DNA from: Brachyspira aalborgi
Lineage (GTDB): Bacteria; Spirochaetota; Brachyspiria; Brachyspirales; Brachyspiraceae
Length of the DNA stretch: 64,000 nucleotides
Direction: 5' to 3'
Assembly: GCF_008016455.1 (NCBI RefSeq)
Contig: NZ_SAXU01000001.1
Coordinates: 1,488,001 to 1,552,000 of the forward strand
The notes below the pieces were generated by a model that worked only from the letters and a program-made list of their open reading frames with translations, did not search any database and was not told the DNA's origin. Position 1 is the stretch's first letter. The number at the start of each line of letters is the position of its first letter. Shown here in pieces: positions 53,701-61,642 of the stretch. The position numbers were made by a program, and so were the translations under genes.

Positions 53701-55449
53701 ATGATTAAAATAAAAATAAACGGAAAAAATTTAGAAGTTGAAGATAATATTACGATATTAAAAGCGGCTAAAAAAGTGGGAATAAAAATTCCAACTCTAT
53801 GTTATCATCCCGATATTCATCCAACTTCGGCTTGCGGTATTTGTATGGTTAAACTTGCAAATATGGGCAATAAATATGTTAGAGCATGTTCTATGCTTGT
53901 TGAAGAAGGAATGGATATTATAACTCATGACGCCGAAATAAATATGGTTAGAAAAGGAGTTTTGGAACTTGTTTTATCCGCTCATCCTAACGATTGTTTA
54001 AATTGCATAAGAAACGGAAACTGCGAACTTCAAACCGCAGCCGCCGATTTTGGAGTTAGAAATTCAAAATTCGACAATATAAAACAGAATCATCCGAGAG
54101 ACGAAACAGCAGGAAGCATAGTGCTTAATCCTGAAAAATGTATAAAATGCGGAAGATGTGTAGTCGTTTGTCAAGAAATGCAAAAAGTTCATGCATTAGG
54201 TTTTGTAAATAGAGGATTTGACACTTATTTTGCGCCCGTTGGAGTTTCGCTTAAAGATTCTACTTGCGTTGATTGTGGACAATGCGCCACTCACTGCCCT
54301 GTAGCCGCAATATACGAAAAAGTCGACACTAAAGAAGTTATGGACGCTTTGGATAATCCCGATATTTATGTTACGGTTCAAATGGCGCCTTCGGTTAGAG
54401 TGGCTTTGGGAGAATATTTCGGACTTAAAGCGGGAGATAATATTACGGGAAAAATATACGCCGCTATGCGTTTATTAGGATTCGATGCAATATTCGATAC
54501 AAATTTTGGAGCGGATATGACTATAGTAGAAGAAGCTAACGAGTTTGTTAAAAGATTTACCGAAAGCAACGGCACGGCTGTAATGACTACTTCATGCTGT
54601 CCCGCTTGGGTAAAATATATAGAAGAATATTATCCCGATTTGCTTGATAATGTTTCAACTTCAAAATCTCCTCATATGATGCTAGCGCCTATGGTTAAAA
54701 CATATTATGCGGAAAAAATGAAATTAAATCCTGCAAAAATATATAATGTTTCAATAATGCCTTGCACCGCTAAAAAGAATGAAATCAGAAAAAACGATAC
54801 AATGAAATCAAGCGGATATAACGATGTAGATGTCGTTATAACTACAAGAGAGTTTGCGAGAATGATAAAACGATACGGAATAGATTTAGCGGGAATACAA
54901 GAGGAAAAAGCGGACAGCATACTTGGAGAATATAGCGGAGCGGGAACGATTTTCGGAGCTACAGGCGGAGTTATGGAGGCGGCTTTAAGAACGGCTTATA
55001 ATGTTATAGCGGGTTCTAATCTTGAAAATGTAGAATTTAACGATGTGAGAGGATTAAAAAATGTTAAAAAAGCTACAGTAAAGATTTTAGATAAGGATGT
55101 TAAAATAGCCGTAGTAAACGGACTTCATAATGTCGACCCTGTTATGCAAGAGATAAGAAAGGCAAAAGAAAAAGGCGAAAATCCTCCTTATAATTTTGTA
55201 GAGGTTATGGCTTGTCCAGGCGGATGCGTTGGTGGAGGCGGACAACCTTACGGAACTACCAACGAGGTAAGAGTAGATAGAGCTAAAGGATTATACACGG
55301 AAGATAAAAAAGTCGTTAAACATAGATGTTCGCATGATAACGAGCATATAAAAATACTTTATAAAGACTTCTTGGGAGAACCTTTAGGAGAAAAACCGCA
55401 TCATTATTTGCATACCGAATATAAGAAAGCGGAAAAATATACAAAATAA
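53701..55449 (+). CDS. hydA: NADH-linked [FeFe]-hydrogenase catalytic subunit
   Basis: A 582-residue group-A hydrogenase; start at ATG 53701 behind AAGGA. N-terminal [2Fe-2S] (CYHPDIHPTSACGICM), His-ligated [4Fe-4S] (HPNDCLNCIRNGNC), two [4Fe-4S] (CIKCGRCVVVCQ and CVDCGQCATHCPV). H-cluster motifs: TTSCCPAWVKY (~296), MPCTAKKNE (~350) and MACPGGCVGGGGQP (~505). With the NuoE- and NuoF-like subunits it produces or consumes H2 coupled to NADH, probably with ferredoxin. Divergent maturase genes supply its H-cluster. Confidence 0.96.
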   Translation: MIKIKINGKNLEVEDNITILKAAKKVGIKIPTLCYHPDIHPTSACGICMVKLANMGNKYVRACSMLVEEGMDIITHDAEINMVRKGVLELVLSAHPNDCLNCIRNGNCELQTAAADFGVRNSKFDNIKQNHPRDETAGSIVLNPEKCIKCGRCVVVCQEMQKVHALGFVNRGFDTYFAPVGVSLKDSTCVDCGQCATHCPVAAIYEKVDTKEVMDALDNPDIYVTVQMAPSVRVALGEYFGLKAGDNITGKIYAAMRLLGFDAIFDTNFGADMTIVEEANEFVKRFTESNGTAVMTTSCCPAWVKYIEEYYPDLLDNVSTSKSPHMMLAPMVKTYYAEKMKLNPAKIYNVSIMPCTAKKNEIRKNDTMKSSGYNDVDVVITTREFARMIKRYGIDLAGIQEEKADSILGEYSGAGTIFGATGGVMEAALRTAYNVIAGSNLENVEFNDVRGLKNVKKATVKILDKDVKIAVVNGLHNVDPVMQEIRKAKEKGENPPYNFVEVMACPGGCVGGGGQPYGTTNEVRVDRAKGLYTEDKKVVKHRCSHDNEHIKILYKDFLGEPLGEKPHHYLHTEYKKAEKYTK

Positions 55450-55478
55450 AAATAAAGTAAAATAACGAAGAAAATTAT

Positions 55479-55520
55479 AAAGCGTATCCGTCAGGCAAAA
55501 ATGATTGATACGCTTTTTTA
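55479..55520 (+). terminator. Rho-independent terminator
   Basis: AAAGCGTATC (55479-55488) pairs perfectly with GATACGCTTT (55507-55516), followed by T run. Confidence 0.88.
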
Positions 55521-55644
55521 TTTAATCGATATATTAGATTAATAAATCGCTTATTTATATAATAATTTTTTCAAATATTTTTATCGATTATAAATTTTTA
55601 ATAAATAATATATAATTAATAAAAAATTATTTAGAGGCTAAATT

Positions 55645-56658
55645 ATGAATAAAGATTTAATTAAAGAAATAAAAATAACGGATATAGAAAATATAAAAAT
55701 TGGAAACGCCGAAAACGAAAAAGCGGGAACGGGTTGCACTGTTATAATTTGCGAAAATGGAGCTATAACGGGATTAGACATTAGAGGCGGAGGACCGGCT
55801 TCAAGAGAAAGCGAACTTACAAAACCTTTTGCTTCTGCAGAAGTTATTCATGCAGTTTTATTAAGCGGAGGAAGCGCGTTCGGACTTGATGCGGCGGGCG
55901 GAGTAATGAAATATTTAGAAGAGAGGAATATTGGTTTCGATGTCGGCGTCACAAAAGTTCCTTTGGTTTGCGCTTCTTGTATATTCGATTTAAGAGTGGG
56001 AGATTATAAAATTCGTCCCGATGCTAAAATGTCTTATAAAGCTTGCATTAACGCAGAAAAAAATAATCCTCAAATGGGAAATTTTGGAGCGGGAGCGGGA
56101 GCGACAGTAGGCAAAATATTAGGATTAGATTATGCAATGAAATCGGGACTCGGTTTTTACGCTTTGCAAATGGGAAATTTAAAAGTCGGCGCTATAGTTT
56201 CGGTTAATGCTTTTGGCGATATTTTTGATTATGAAAGCGGAAAAATGATAGCGGGGCTTCTTGATATTGATAAAAAAAGATTTAGAAATTCCGAAGAAGA
56301 GCTAATAAAAATAGCCGAAGATAAAAATCTTTCTTTTGATATAGAAAAAAATAATTCTATAACAAACACTACTATAGGAGCGATTATAACAAACGCTAAA
56401 TTTACAAAATCTCAAATGGGAAAAATTGCATCGATGTCGCATAACGGATTTGCAAGGACAATAAAACCCGTTCATACGACTTTAGACGGAGATAGTATTT
56501 ATGCAATGTCGGTTGGAAATGTAAATGCAAATTTGGACGCGGTCGGAAGTATATCAGCAATCGTTATGGGAAAAGCTATAAACTCGGCTATAGTAAATAC
56601 AAAATCCGCTTATGGTTTTAAGGCTTATAATGAATTGATAAACTTTAACGCTGTTTAA
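55645..56658 (+). CDS. P1-family (S58, DmpA-like) peptidase
   Basis: A 337-residue protein of the DmpA/P1 family (N-terminal nucleophile hydrolases). Conserved GTGCTVIICENGA, GGGPASRESE, LLSGGSAFGLDAAGGVM and GNFGAGAGATVGK. The self-cleavage site with the nucleophile Thr is in SITNTTIGAII (~244). Family members act as aminopeptidases or amidases on small peptides; the substrate is unknown. Monocistronic; the neighbours are unrelated. Confidence 0.9.
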   Translation: MNKDLIKEIKITDIENIKIGNAENEKAGTGCTVIICENGAITGLDIRGGGPASRESELTKPFASAEVIHAVLLSGGSAFGLDAAGGVMKYLEERNIGFDVGVTKVPLVCASCIFDLRVGDYKIRPDAKMSYKACINAEKNNPQMGNFGAGAGATVGKILGLDYAMKSGLGFYALQMGNLKVGAIVSVNAFGDIFDYESGKMIAGLLDIDKKRFRNSEEELIKIAEDKNLSFDIEKNNSITNTTIGAIITNAKFTKSQMGKIASMSHNGFARTIKPVHTTLDGDSIYAMSVGNVNANLDAVGSISAIVMGKAINSAIVNTKSAYGFKAYNELINFNAV

Positions 56659-56693
56659 TTATATAATCTTCAATAACCTAATTTTAATTACTT

Positions 56694-57638
56694 TTATTTA
56701 TACAATTTTACCGAAACTCTTTTAGTTTCATCTTCAAGCCATTTAACAAAAGATTCTCTCATACGAATTTCGCCAAGATAATTTTTAACTCTCGTTCTTA
56801 TGCTGTCCATATCTTTTTCTATAGAAATTATTTTTATGATATAGAAACCTTTTCCGACTAATTCTCTAACCGTGCTAACCGTTCCAACTTGATAGCCGCG
56901 CTTTACTAAATTAAGTCCAGCGTTAATTTGAGCGGGCAAAGATTTTTTCCCTTCGTCATATAAAAGATTATAACCTAAATCTCCGCCGCTATTTTTTGTG
57001 GCGTTATCTTCGCTATATTTTTTTGCAAGTTCGGAAAAATCGCCTCCTCTTGCAGCCAAACCTCTAACCGTATTTGCAATTTGTTGTTTTTCGCCTTTTT
57101 CCGTAAAAGTCGTAGCTTTAAAAAATATCCAAGAAAGTTTTACTAAAGTGTCGACTTCAAATATAGATTTGTCTTTACTATTATTATAAAATTCGTCCGC
57201 TTCGCTATCGCTTATATCGGAATTATTAACTACAAGCCCGCTTAAATTTTCCATAGCGATTTGCTTTTTTATTGAGTTTCTATATTCTTCGTAGGAAATT
57301 CCTTCCGCTCTTAATTGTTTTGAAAATTGTTCTAATGTCATATTATATTGTTTTGCAATGCTGTCTAATCTTCTGCTTACATCGTTTTCTTCTATCGTAT
57401 AATTATATTCTTGAAGTTTCAAATACATTATTCTCTCTTCAACCAAATCTTTATAAACCAAATCGTCATTAATATTTTGTCCAATCGATTTTGCTTGCAA
57501 AGTTAAAAAAGTTCTTCTGCTTATAAAATCTTCGTAAGTAATAGGCATAGAACCGACAATTCCGACTATACTATTAACAACATCGCCGAATAAAATATTA
57601 TTAAATATAAAAAATGATAATATCAAAATTCTTTTCAT
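56694..57638 (-). CDS. Periplasmic peptidyl-prolyl isomerase / SurA-like chaperone
   Basis: A 314-residue protein with a signal peptide (MKRILILSFFIFNNILFG-DV). SurA-type N-terminal helices (EEDVSRRLDSIAKQYNMTLEQF) and a parvulin (PpiC) domain at ~165-270: FSELAKKYSEDNATKNSGGDLGY and GYQVGTVSTVRELVGKGFYIIKI. Probably assists outer-membrane protein folding, as SurA does. Convergent with the peptidase gene. Confidence 0.88.
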   Translation of the reverse strand: MKRILILSFFIFNNILFGDVVNSIVGIVGSMPITYEDFISRRTFLTLQAKSIGQNINDDLVYKDLVEERIMYLKLQEYNYTIEENDVSRRLDSIAKQYNMTLEQFSKQLRAEGISYEEYRNSIKKQIAMENLSGLVVNNSDISDSEADEFYNNSKDKSIFEVDTLVKLSWIFFKATTFTEKGEKQQIANTVRGLAARGGDFSELAKKYSEDNATKNSGGDLGYNLLYDEGKKSLPAQINAGLNLVKRGYQVGTVSTVRELVGKGFYIIKIISIEKDMDSIRTRVKNYLGEIRMRESFVKWLEDETKRVSVKLYK

Positions 57639-57741
57639 TAAATTTCAATTCCTTAAAATATTATTAATTATTAAAACCGTTTATAAAGAATAACATTAAA
57701 ATAATTTATATGCAACCGATTATATAATATATTTTTTGAAA

Positions 57742-58503
57742 TTATAAATCAATATTATGATTTTTTATAAAAATTAAATCGCAATTATTATCCATAAGTT
57801 TTTTATAACCTTTTGAATTCATTAATTCTAAAATTTCATTATAATTTTCATTATATTCTACCGTTATTAAACCGAAAGAATATTTATCAAAATCGATACT
57901 TCTTAATACATCCAACTCGCCGCCTTCTATATCTAAAGACATAAAATCTATATGATTAATATTTTTATAATTTGACATAAGCTCTTCAAATGTTATAGTA
58001 TCAACTTCGATATATTCCATATTATTATCGCTTTCTCTTTCAATTCTTTCTTTATGTCCTGAAGTATTATGAGTATCCAAAACATCCAATACTCCGACTG
58101 TGGAAGTTAAAAATTTTGCTTTTCCAATATTTTTAGAACTCACGGCGCAATTATACAAATCGCATTTTCTATTTTTCTTAAGCGCTTCAAAAGTTTTTGG
58201 ACTTGCTTCAACGCAAAAACCGTCCCAGCCTAATTTTTCAAATATATATGTATTGCTTAAATTTATTCCGTCATAAGCGCCAATATCTATATAAAAACCG
58301 TTCTTTTTATTTTTCAAACATAAATATGCTATAATATCTTGTCCGAATTGTCCTTTAAAATCTAAACCGTAAGTATTAGACATTATTTGCAAATTTAATA
58401 ATAATGAGTTTTTTTCTTTAGATTTTAATAACTTTCTAATATTGTTTCTTAATTGTCTAAACGGTATCCACCAAACTATTCTGTCTATAATATTTGAATT
58501 CAT
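57742..58503 (-). CDS. FkbM-family SAM-dependent methyltransferase
   Basis: A 253-residue protein. SAM motif GFYIDIGAYDGINLSNTYIFEKLGWDG (~70-96), CVEASPKTFEALKKN, and the C-terminal FMSLDIEGGELDVLRSIDF block are FkbM hallmarks. Such enzymes methylate sugars or polysaccharides, so a cell-surface glycan target is plausible. AAGGAG ribosome-binding site at 58516-58511 sits directly after the stop of the upstream leader ORF. The leader carries the 26-unit array. Confidence 0.9.
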   Translation of the reverse strand: MNSNIIDRIVWWIPFRQLRNNIRKLLKSKEKNSLLLNLQIMSNTYGLDFKGQFGQDIIAYLCLKNKKNGFYIDIGAYDGINLSNTYIFEKLGWDGFCVEASPKTFEALKKNRKCDLYNCAVSSKNIGKAKFLTSTVGVLDVLDTHNTSGHKERIERESDNNMEYIEVDTITFEELMSNYKNINHIDFMSLDIEGGELDVLRSIDFDKYSFGLITVEYNENYNEILELMNSKGYKKLMDNNCDLIFIKNHNIDL

Positions 58504-58516
58504 TATTGAACTCCTT

Positions 58517-58852
58517 TTATAAATTTTTTTTATTTATGATTAAATTAAAATTAAGACTAAATTTAAATTGCTGCCTAAATATTTTCATATTTAATAAATG
58601 CATTATTAAATATGAATTTAAAAAATCATAAGAAAATGATTTAATATAATATTGATTTTTTGATAAATTGAATAAAAAGTTTAAATTATTCGCAAGGCAA
58701 GGCAAGGCAAGGCAAGGCAAGGCAAGGCAAGGCAAGGCAAGGCAAGGCAAGGCAAGGCAAGGCAAGGCAAGGCAAGGCAAGGCAAGGCAAGGCAAGGCAA
58801 GGCAAGGCAAGGCAAGGCAAGCGTCAAAAATATAGTATAAATCGTTATTCAT
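58517..58852 (-). CDS. Near-leaderless leader ORF through 26-unit pentamer array
   Basis: ATG at 58852 is 9 nt after a -10 TATAAT, so the mRNA would be almost leaderless. It reads MNNDLYYIFDA, then (CLALP) repeats from the array, then 57 further codons to the TAA at 58517-58519. That stop directly abuts the ribosome-binding site of the FkbM gene (13 nt from its ATG). The other two frames stop within 11 nt after the array (TAA in both). At 26 units, translation would reach the FkbM start region; at other counts mod 3 it would not. The Cys/Leu/Pro peptide itself is unlikely to be a functional protein. Confidence 0.45.
   Translation of the reverse strand: MNNDLYYIFDACLALPCLALPCLALPCLALPCLALPCLALPCLALPCLALPCLANNLNFLFNLSKNQYYIKSFSYDFLNSYLIMHLLNMKIFRQQFKFSLNFNLIINKKNL
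58692..58821 (-). repeat. Pentanucleotide array of 26 units (GCAAG plus strand, CTTGC minus strand)
   Basis: 26 exact tandem units, 130 bp, in the 5' leader of the FkbM methyltransferase transcript. It is the longest of four related arrays and the one most likely to vary in length. Confidence 0.97.
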
Positions 58853-58861
58853 AATGGTATT

Positions 58862-58889
58862 ATTATAACATTAATTAAATTTTTGTCAA
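58862..58889 (-). promoter_or_regulatory. Promoter of array leader and FkbM gene
   Basis: On the minus strand TTGACA (58889-58884), a 16-nt spacer, TATAAT (58867-58862): near-perfect consensus, directed into the array and FkbM. Confidence 0.75.
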
Positions 58890-58907
58890 ATAATTAAATC
58901 TCAATGA

Positions 58908-58935
58908 TTGCATTTTTTTATAAAAGATATAAAAT
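58908..58935 (+). promoter_or_regulatory. Possible promoter of MATE gene
   Basis: TTGCAT (58908-58913), a 16-nt spacer, TAAAAT (58930-58935), 38 nt before the MATE ATG, divergent from the FkbM promoter. Confidence 0.45.
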
Positions 58936-58972
58936 ATTTTTCACTTTTTGATTTTATAAGGACTTCTTAAAA

Positions 58973-60349
58973 ATGGATAATAATTCTAAAATGATGGAAC
59001 TTACAAGCGGAAATGTTAATAAAGGATTAATAAAATTAGTAATTCCTATGATTTTGGCAAATCTTTTGAATATAGCCTATAATATAGTAGACACTATTTG
59101 GATTGGACAAATGGTTGGAAAGAGCGGACTTGGAGCGATAGCCGTTAGTTTTCCTATAATATTAATATTGCTTGCCATAGCTTCGGGCATTACGGTTGCG
59201 GGAAATATTTTAATCGGACAATATTTCGGAGCTAACGATAACGATTCGGTTTTGTATATTTCAAGAGTAGCGACAACTATAAGCGTAATATCGGCAATAG
59301 CTTTGTCTTTAATCGGTTATATATTTGCGCCGCCTTTAATGAAATTTTTAAACGCGTCCGAAAGCATAATGGAATATTCGGTTAGTTATTTTAGAATTAG
59401 TATGATTGGTTTTCCTTTTATGTTTTATTATTTTTTAGTAGCGGCTTTATTAAGAGGAATAGGAGACACGATTCGTCCTTTAATATTTTTGGCTATAGCT
59501 TCAATATTGAATATAATATTGGACCCTTTAATGATAGCTGGAATAGGACCTTTTCCAAAAATGGGATTAGACGGCGCAGCTTATGCGACTGTATTTTCTC
59601 AATTTATTTCCGTAATAATTAGCATGATATATTTAAAAATGAAAAATAGCATAGTGAGAGCGAATCCTTTAAGAATAGTTTTTAATTTGAAAATAACTAA
59701 ATTAATGTTAAAAATAGGAATGCCTTTTGCGGCTATGCAATTAATCGTTTCGATAAGTTGGCTTTTCTTAAATAGATTAATAAACTCTTATGGAGAATCC
59801 GCATCCGCTTCTATTGCAGTTTCTATGCGAGTAGATTCTTTATCTTTTTTGCCTTTAATGGCTTTATCTGCTGCAATCGCTACAATGGTGGCTCAAAATA
59901 TCGGAGCGGATAGAATGGATAGAATAAAATCTATATATAAATCGGGATGCATAATTGGAATATGCATTTCGTCTTTTATGGCTTTATTTTCCGTTATGTT
60001 TCCAAAATTAATAGTTAGAATGTTTACAAGCGATATGAGTATTTTTGAATATACGAGAGATTATATATATATCGTTATGCCATCGATTATTTTTCTTTCG
60101 GTTATGTTCGCTACAAACGGAGTGATTAACGGAGCGGGAAAAACTTTTACTCTTATGCTTTTCAGTTTTATATCTCTTATTATTATAAGAGTTCCTTTGG
60201 CTTATTTTTTATCTTCTAAAATCGGCATTGTAGGAATATGGACATCTATGGGAATAGTTAATTTTATTAGTATGAGTTTAAGTTTGACTTATTATTTTTC
60301 TAATAAATGGAAAAAGAATGCAAATATAGCTTCACAATCCGCGGTATAA
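58973..60349 (+). CDS. MATE-family multidrug/cation efflux transporter
   Basis: A 458-residue protein with 12 membrane segments. It starts NVNKGLIKLVIPMILANLLNIAYNIVDTIWIGQ, with family blocks LRGIGDTIRPLIFL (~161) and MVAQNIGADRMDRIKS (~300). Exports drugs or organic cations using Na+ or H+. AAGGA ribosome-binding site. Convergent with folA; the two stops are nearly adjacent. Confidence 0.94.
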   Translation: MDNNSKMMELTSGNVNKGLIKLVIPMILANLLNIAYNIVDTIWIGQMVGKSGLGAIAVSFPIILILLAIASGITVAGNILIGQYFGANDNDSVLYISRVATTISVISAIALSLIGYIFAPPLMKFLNASESIMEYSVSYFRISMIGFPFMFYYFLVAALLRGIGDTIRPLIFLAIASILNIILDPLMIAGIGPFPKMGLDGAAYATVFSQFISVIISMIYLKMKNSIVRANPLRIVFNLKITKLMLKIGMPFAAMQLIVSISWLFLNRLINSYGESASASIAVSMRVDSLSFLPLMALSAAIATMVAQNIGADRMDRIKSIYKSGCIIGICISSFMALFSVMFPKLIVRMFTSDMSIFEYTRDYIYIVMPSIIFLSVMFATNGVINGAGKTFTLMLFSFISLIIIRVPLAYFLSSKIGIVGIWTSMGIVNFISMSLSLTYYFSNKWKKNANIASQSAV

Positions 60350-60350
60350 A

Positions 60351-60854
60351 TTATATAATTCTTGTATATTTGCAAATACTTATATTTATAGAATTATATT
60401 CAAAATTTTTTAATTCTTCTTTTGCAAAAATATTTTTATCTACATTTGGGAAAAATCTATCGCAATTATAATTTTTGTTTATATGCGTTAAATAAATTAT
60501 ATCCGCATAATCAATCGCTTTTTTATAAATCGACTCGCCGCCAATAATAAAAATTTGTTTTTGTTTTTCAAATAATAATTTTGATAAAGTATTTTCAAAA
60601 GAAGATTCATAAGAAAGATTATTATATTTGTTTAAATATTCTTCGTTTATTTTTGAAGATATAACTATATTTTTTCTATTTGGCAAAGTTTTATTTTTAA
60701 GAGATTCAAAAGTAATTCTTCCCATAATAACGGGAAAGCCGAGTGTCGTTTTTTTAAAAAATTCCATATCTTCTTTAATATGTCCCCAAGGCATTATTCC
60801 GTTTAAGCCTATTCCATTTTTTGAATCAACCGCCGCAATTAGTGAGACAATCAT
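60351..60854 (-). CDS. folA: Dihydrofolate reductase
   Basis: A 167-residue enzyme. VSLIAAVDSKNGIGLNGIMPWGHIKEDMEFFKK contains the substrate acid (Asp ~29); VIMGRITFESL and the NADPH segment FIIGGESIYKKAID follow. It regenerates tetrahydrofolate used by thymidylate synthase. It is separated from thyA, its usual operon partner, by the restriction-modification pair. Confidence 0.95.
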   Translation of the reverse strand: MIVSLIAAVDSKNGIGLNGIMPWGHIKEDMEFFKKTTLGFPVIMGRITFESLKNKTLPNRKNIVISSKINEEYLNKYNNLSYESSFENTLSKLLFEKQKQIFIIGGESIYKKAIDYADIIYLTHINKNYNCDRFFPNVDKNIFAKEELKNFEYNSINISICKYTRII

Positions 60855-60945
60855 AATTTACATGTCCTTAAATTTAGAAAAATATTCGTCTATTTCTTCT
60901 CTCATTTCTATTCCAACTTCTTCAAAACATAAAAGTATATCGTTA

Positions 60946-61641
60946 TTAAGAATTTTCTCCGCCGATAAAATCCCAAAACTCTTCGGCAACTTTTAATTCT
61001 TTATCTAAATCAAGCATTCCTGCAAGCGTCCATCTTTCGTAAGGTTGTGGAGCGTAAGGATTATAAGGTATAGCTATCAAAGAATATACTTTTGAGTTAT
61101 AATTTTTATAAAGAGTAACCGCCGTCCATTCCAATAAAGTTCTTTTATAATTTTGAAATTCGCCTTTATTCGGTTTTGCAGTTTTTAAATCTATTAAGTA
61201 TATATTGTTATCAAAATCTTCCAAATAAATATCTACTCTTGTAGGTTTTATCTCTTTTGTTTCGCCTTCCCTACAAACTTTTTTAATCGTATTTATTTCT
61301 TTATTTTTATCTGGTTTTGCTTTTGCCGACACTAAATTACTCATTATATCGGTTATAACTCTTTGAGCTTCGGAAGTTATTATATTTTCAGGTTTAACTT
61401 GTTTGTCTACTTTTTTAAATCTTTTTTTTCCAATTTCAATTACTAAATTCTCAAATATAGCAGTTCCAAAATTTGTATTAAGGGAATGAATAAAAGAAAA
61501 TAAAGCCATTCTATCTTTCCCGAGCAGTCTTGTATGAAAAGGCATAGAATTAGTTTCTGGTTTATAATTTTTAAATTTATCTCTCAAAGTATTAAATAAT
61601 TTCTCTTTTATATTATTTTTTTGAATTTTGTTTAATGACAT
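60946..61641 (-). CDS. TdeIII-family type II restriction endonuclease
   Basis: A 231-residue endonuclease resembling TdeIII of Treponema denticola (GGNCC-type specificity in that enzyme, from memory). It starts NKIQKNNIKEKLFNTL, with SMPFHTRLLGKDRMALFSFIHSL. The PD-(D/E)xK catalytic core is visible as RVDIYLED...IYLIDLKTAKPN (Asp, then Asp-Leu-Lys, ~150-173), and it ends YNPYAPQPYERWTLAGMLD. It starts 2 nt after the methyltransferase stop. Cleavage specificity here is inferred only. Confidence 0.88.
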   Translation of the reverse strand: MSLNKIQKNNIKEKLFNTLRDKFKNYKPETNSMPFHTRLLGKDRMALFSFIHSLNTNFGTAIFENLVIEIGKKRFKKVDKQVKPENIITSEAQRVITDIMSNLVSAKAKPDKNKEINTIKKVCREGETKEIKPTRVDIYLEDFDNNIYLIDLKTAKPNKGEFQNYKRTLLEWTAVTLYKNYNSKVYSLIAIPYNPYAPQPYERWTLAGMLDLDKELKVAEEFWDFIGGENS

Positions 61642-61642
61642 T

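Noticed and set aside
58692-58821. Tandem array as CRISPR
   Set aside because: Units are 5 bp with no spacers; no cas genes in the window.
60858-60988. Small minus-strand ORF overlapping the end of the TdeIII endonuclease gene (ends ...FSKFKDM)
   Set aside because: Only a TTG start, no convincing ribosome-binding site and about 43 residues; could be a remnant but I cannot support it as a gene.
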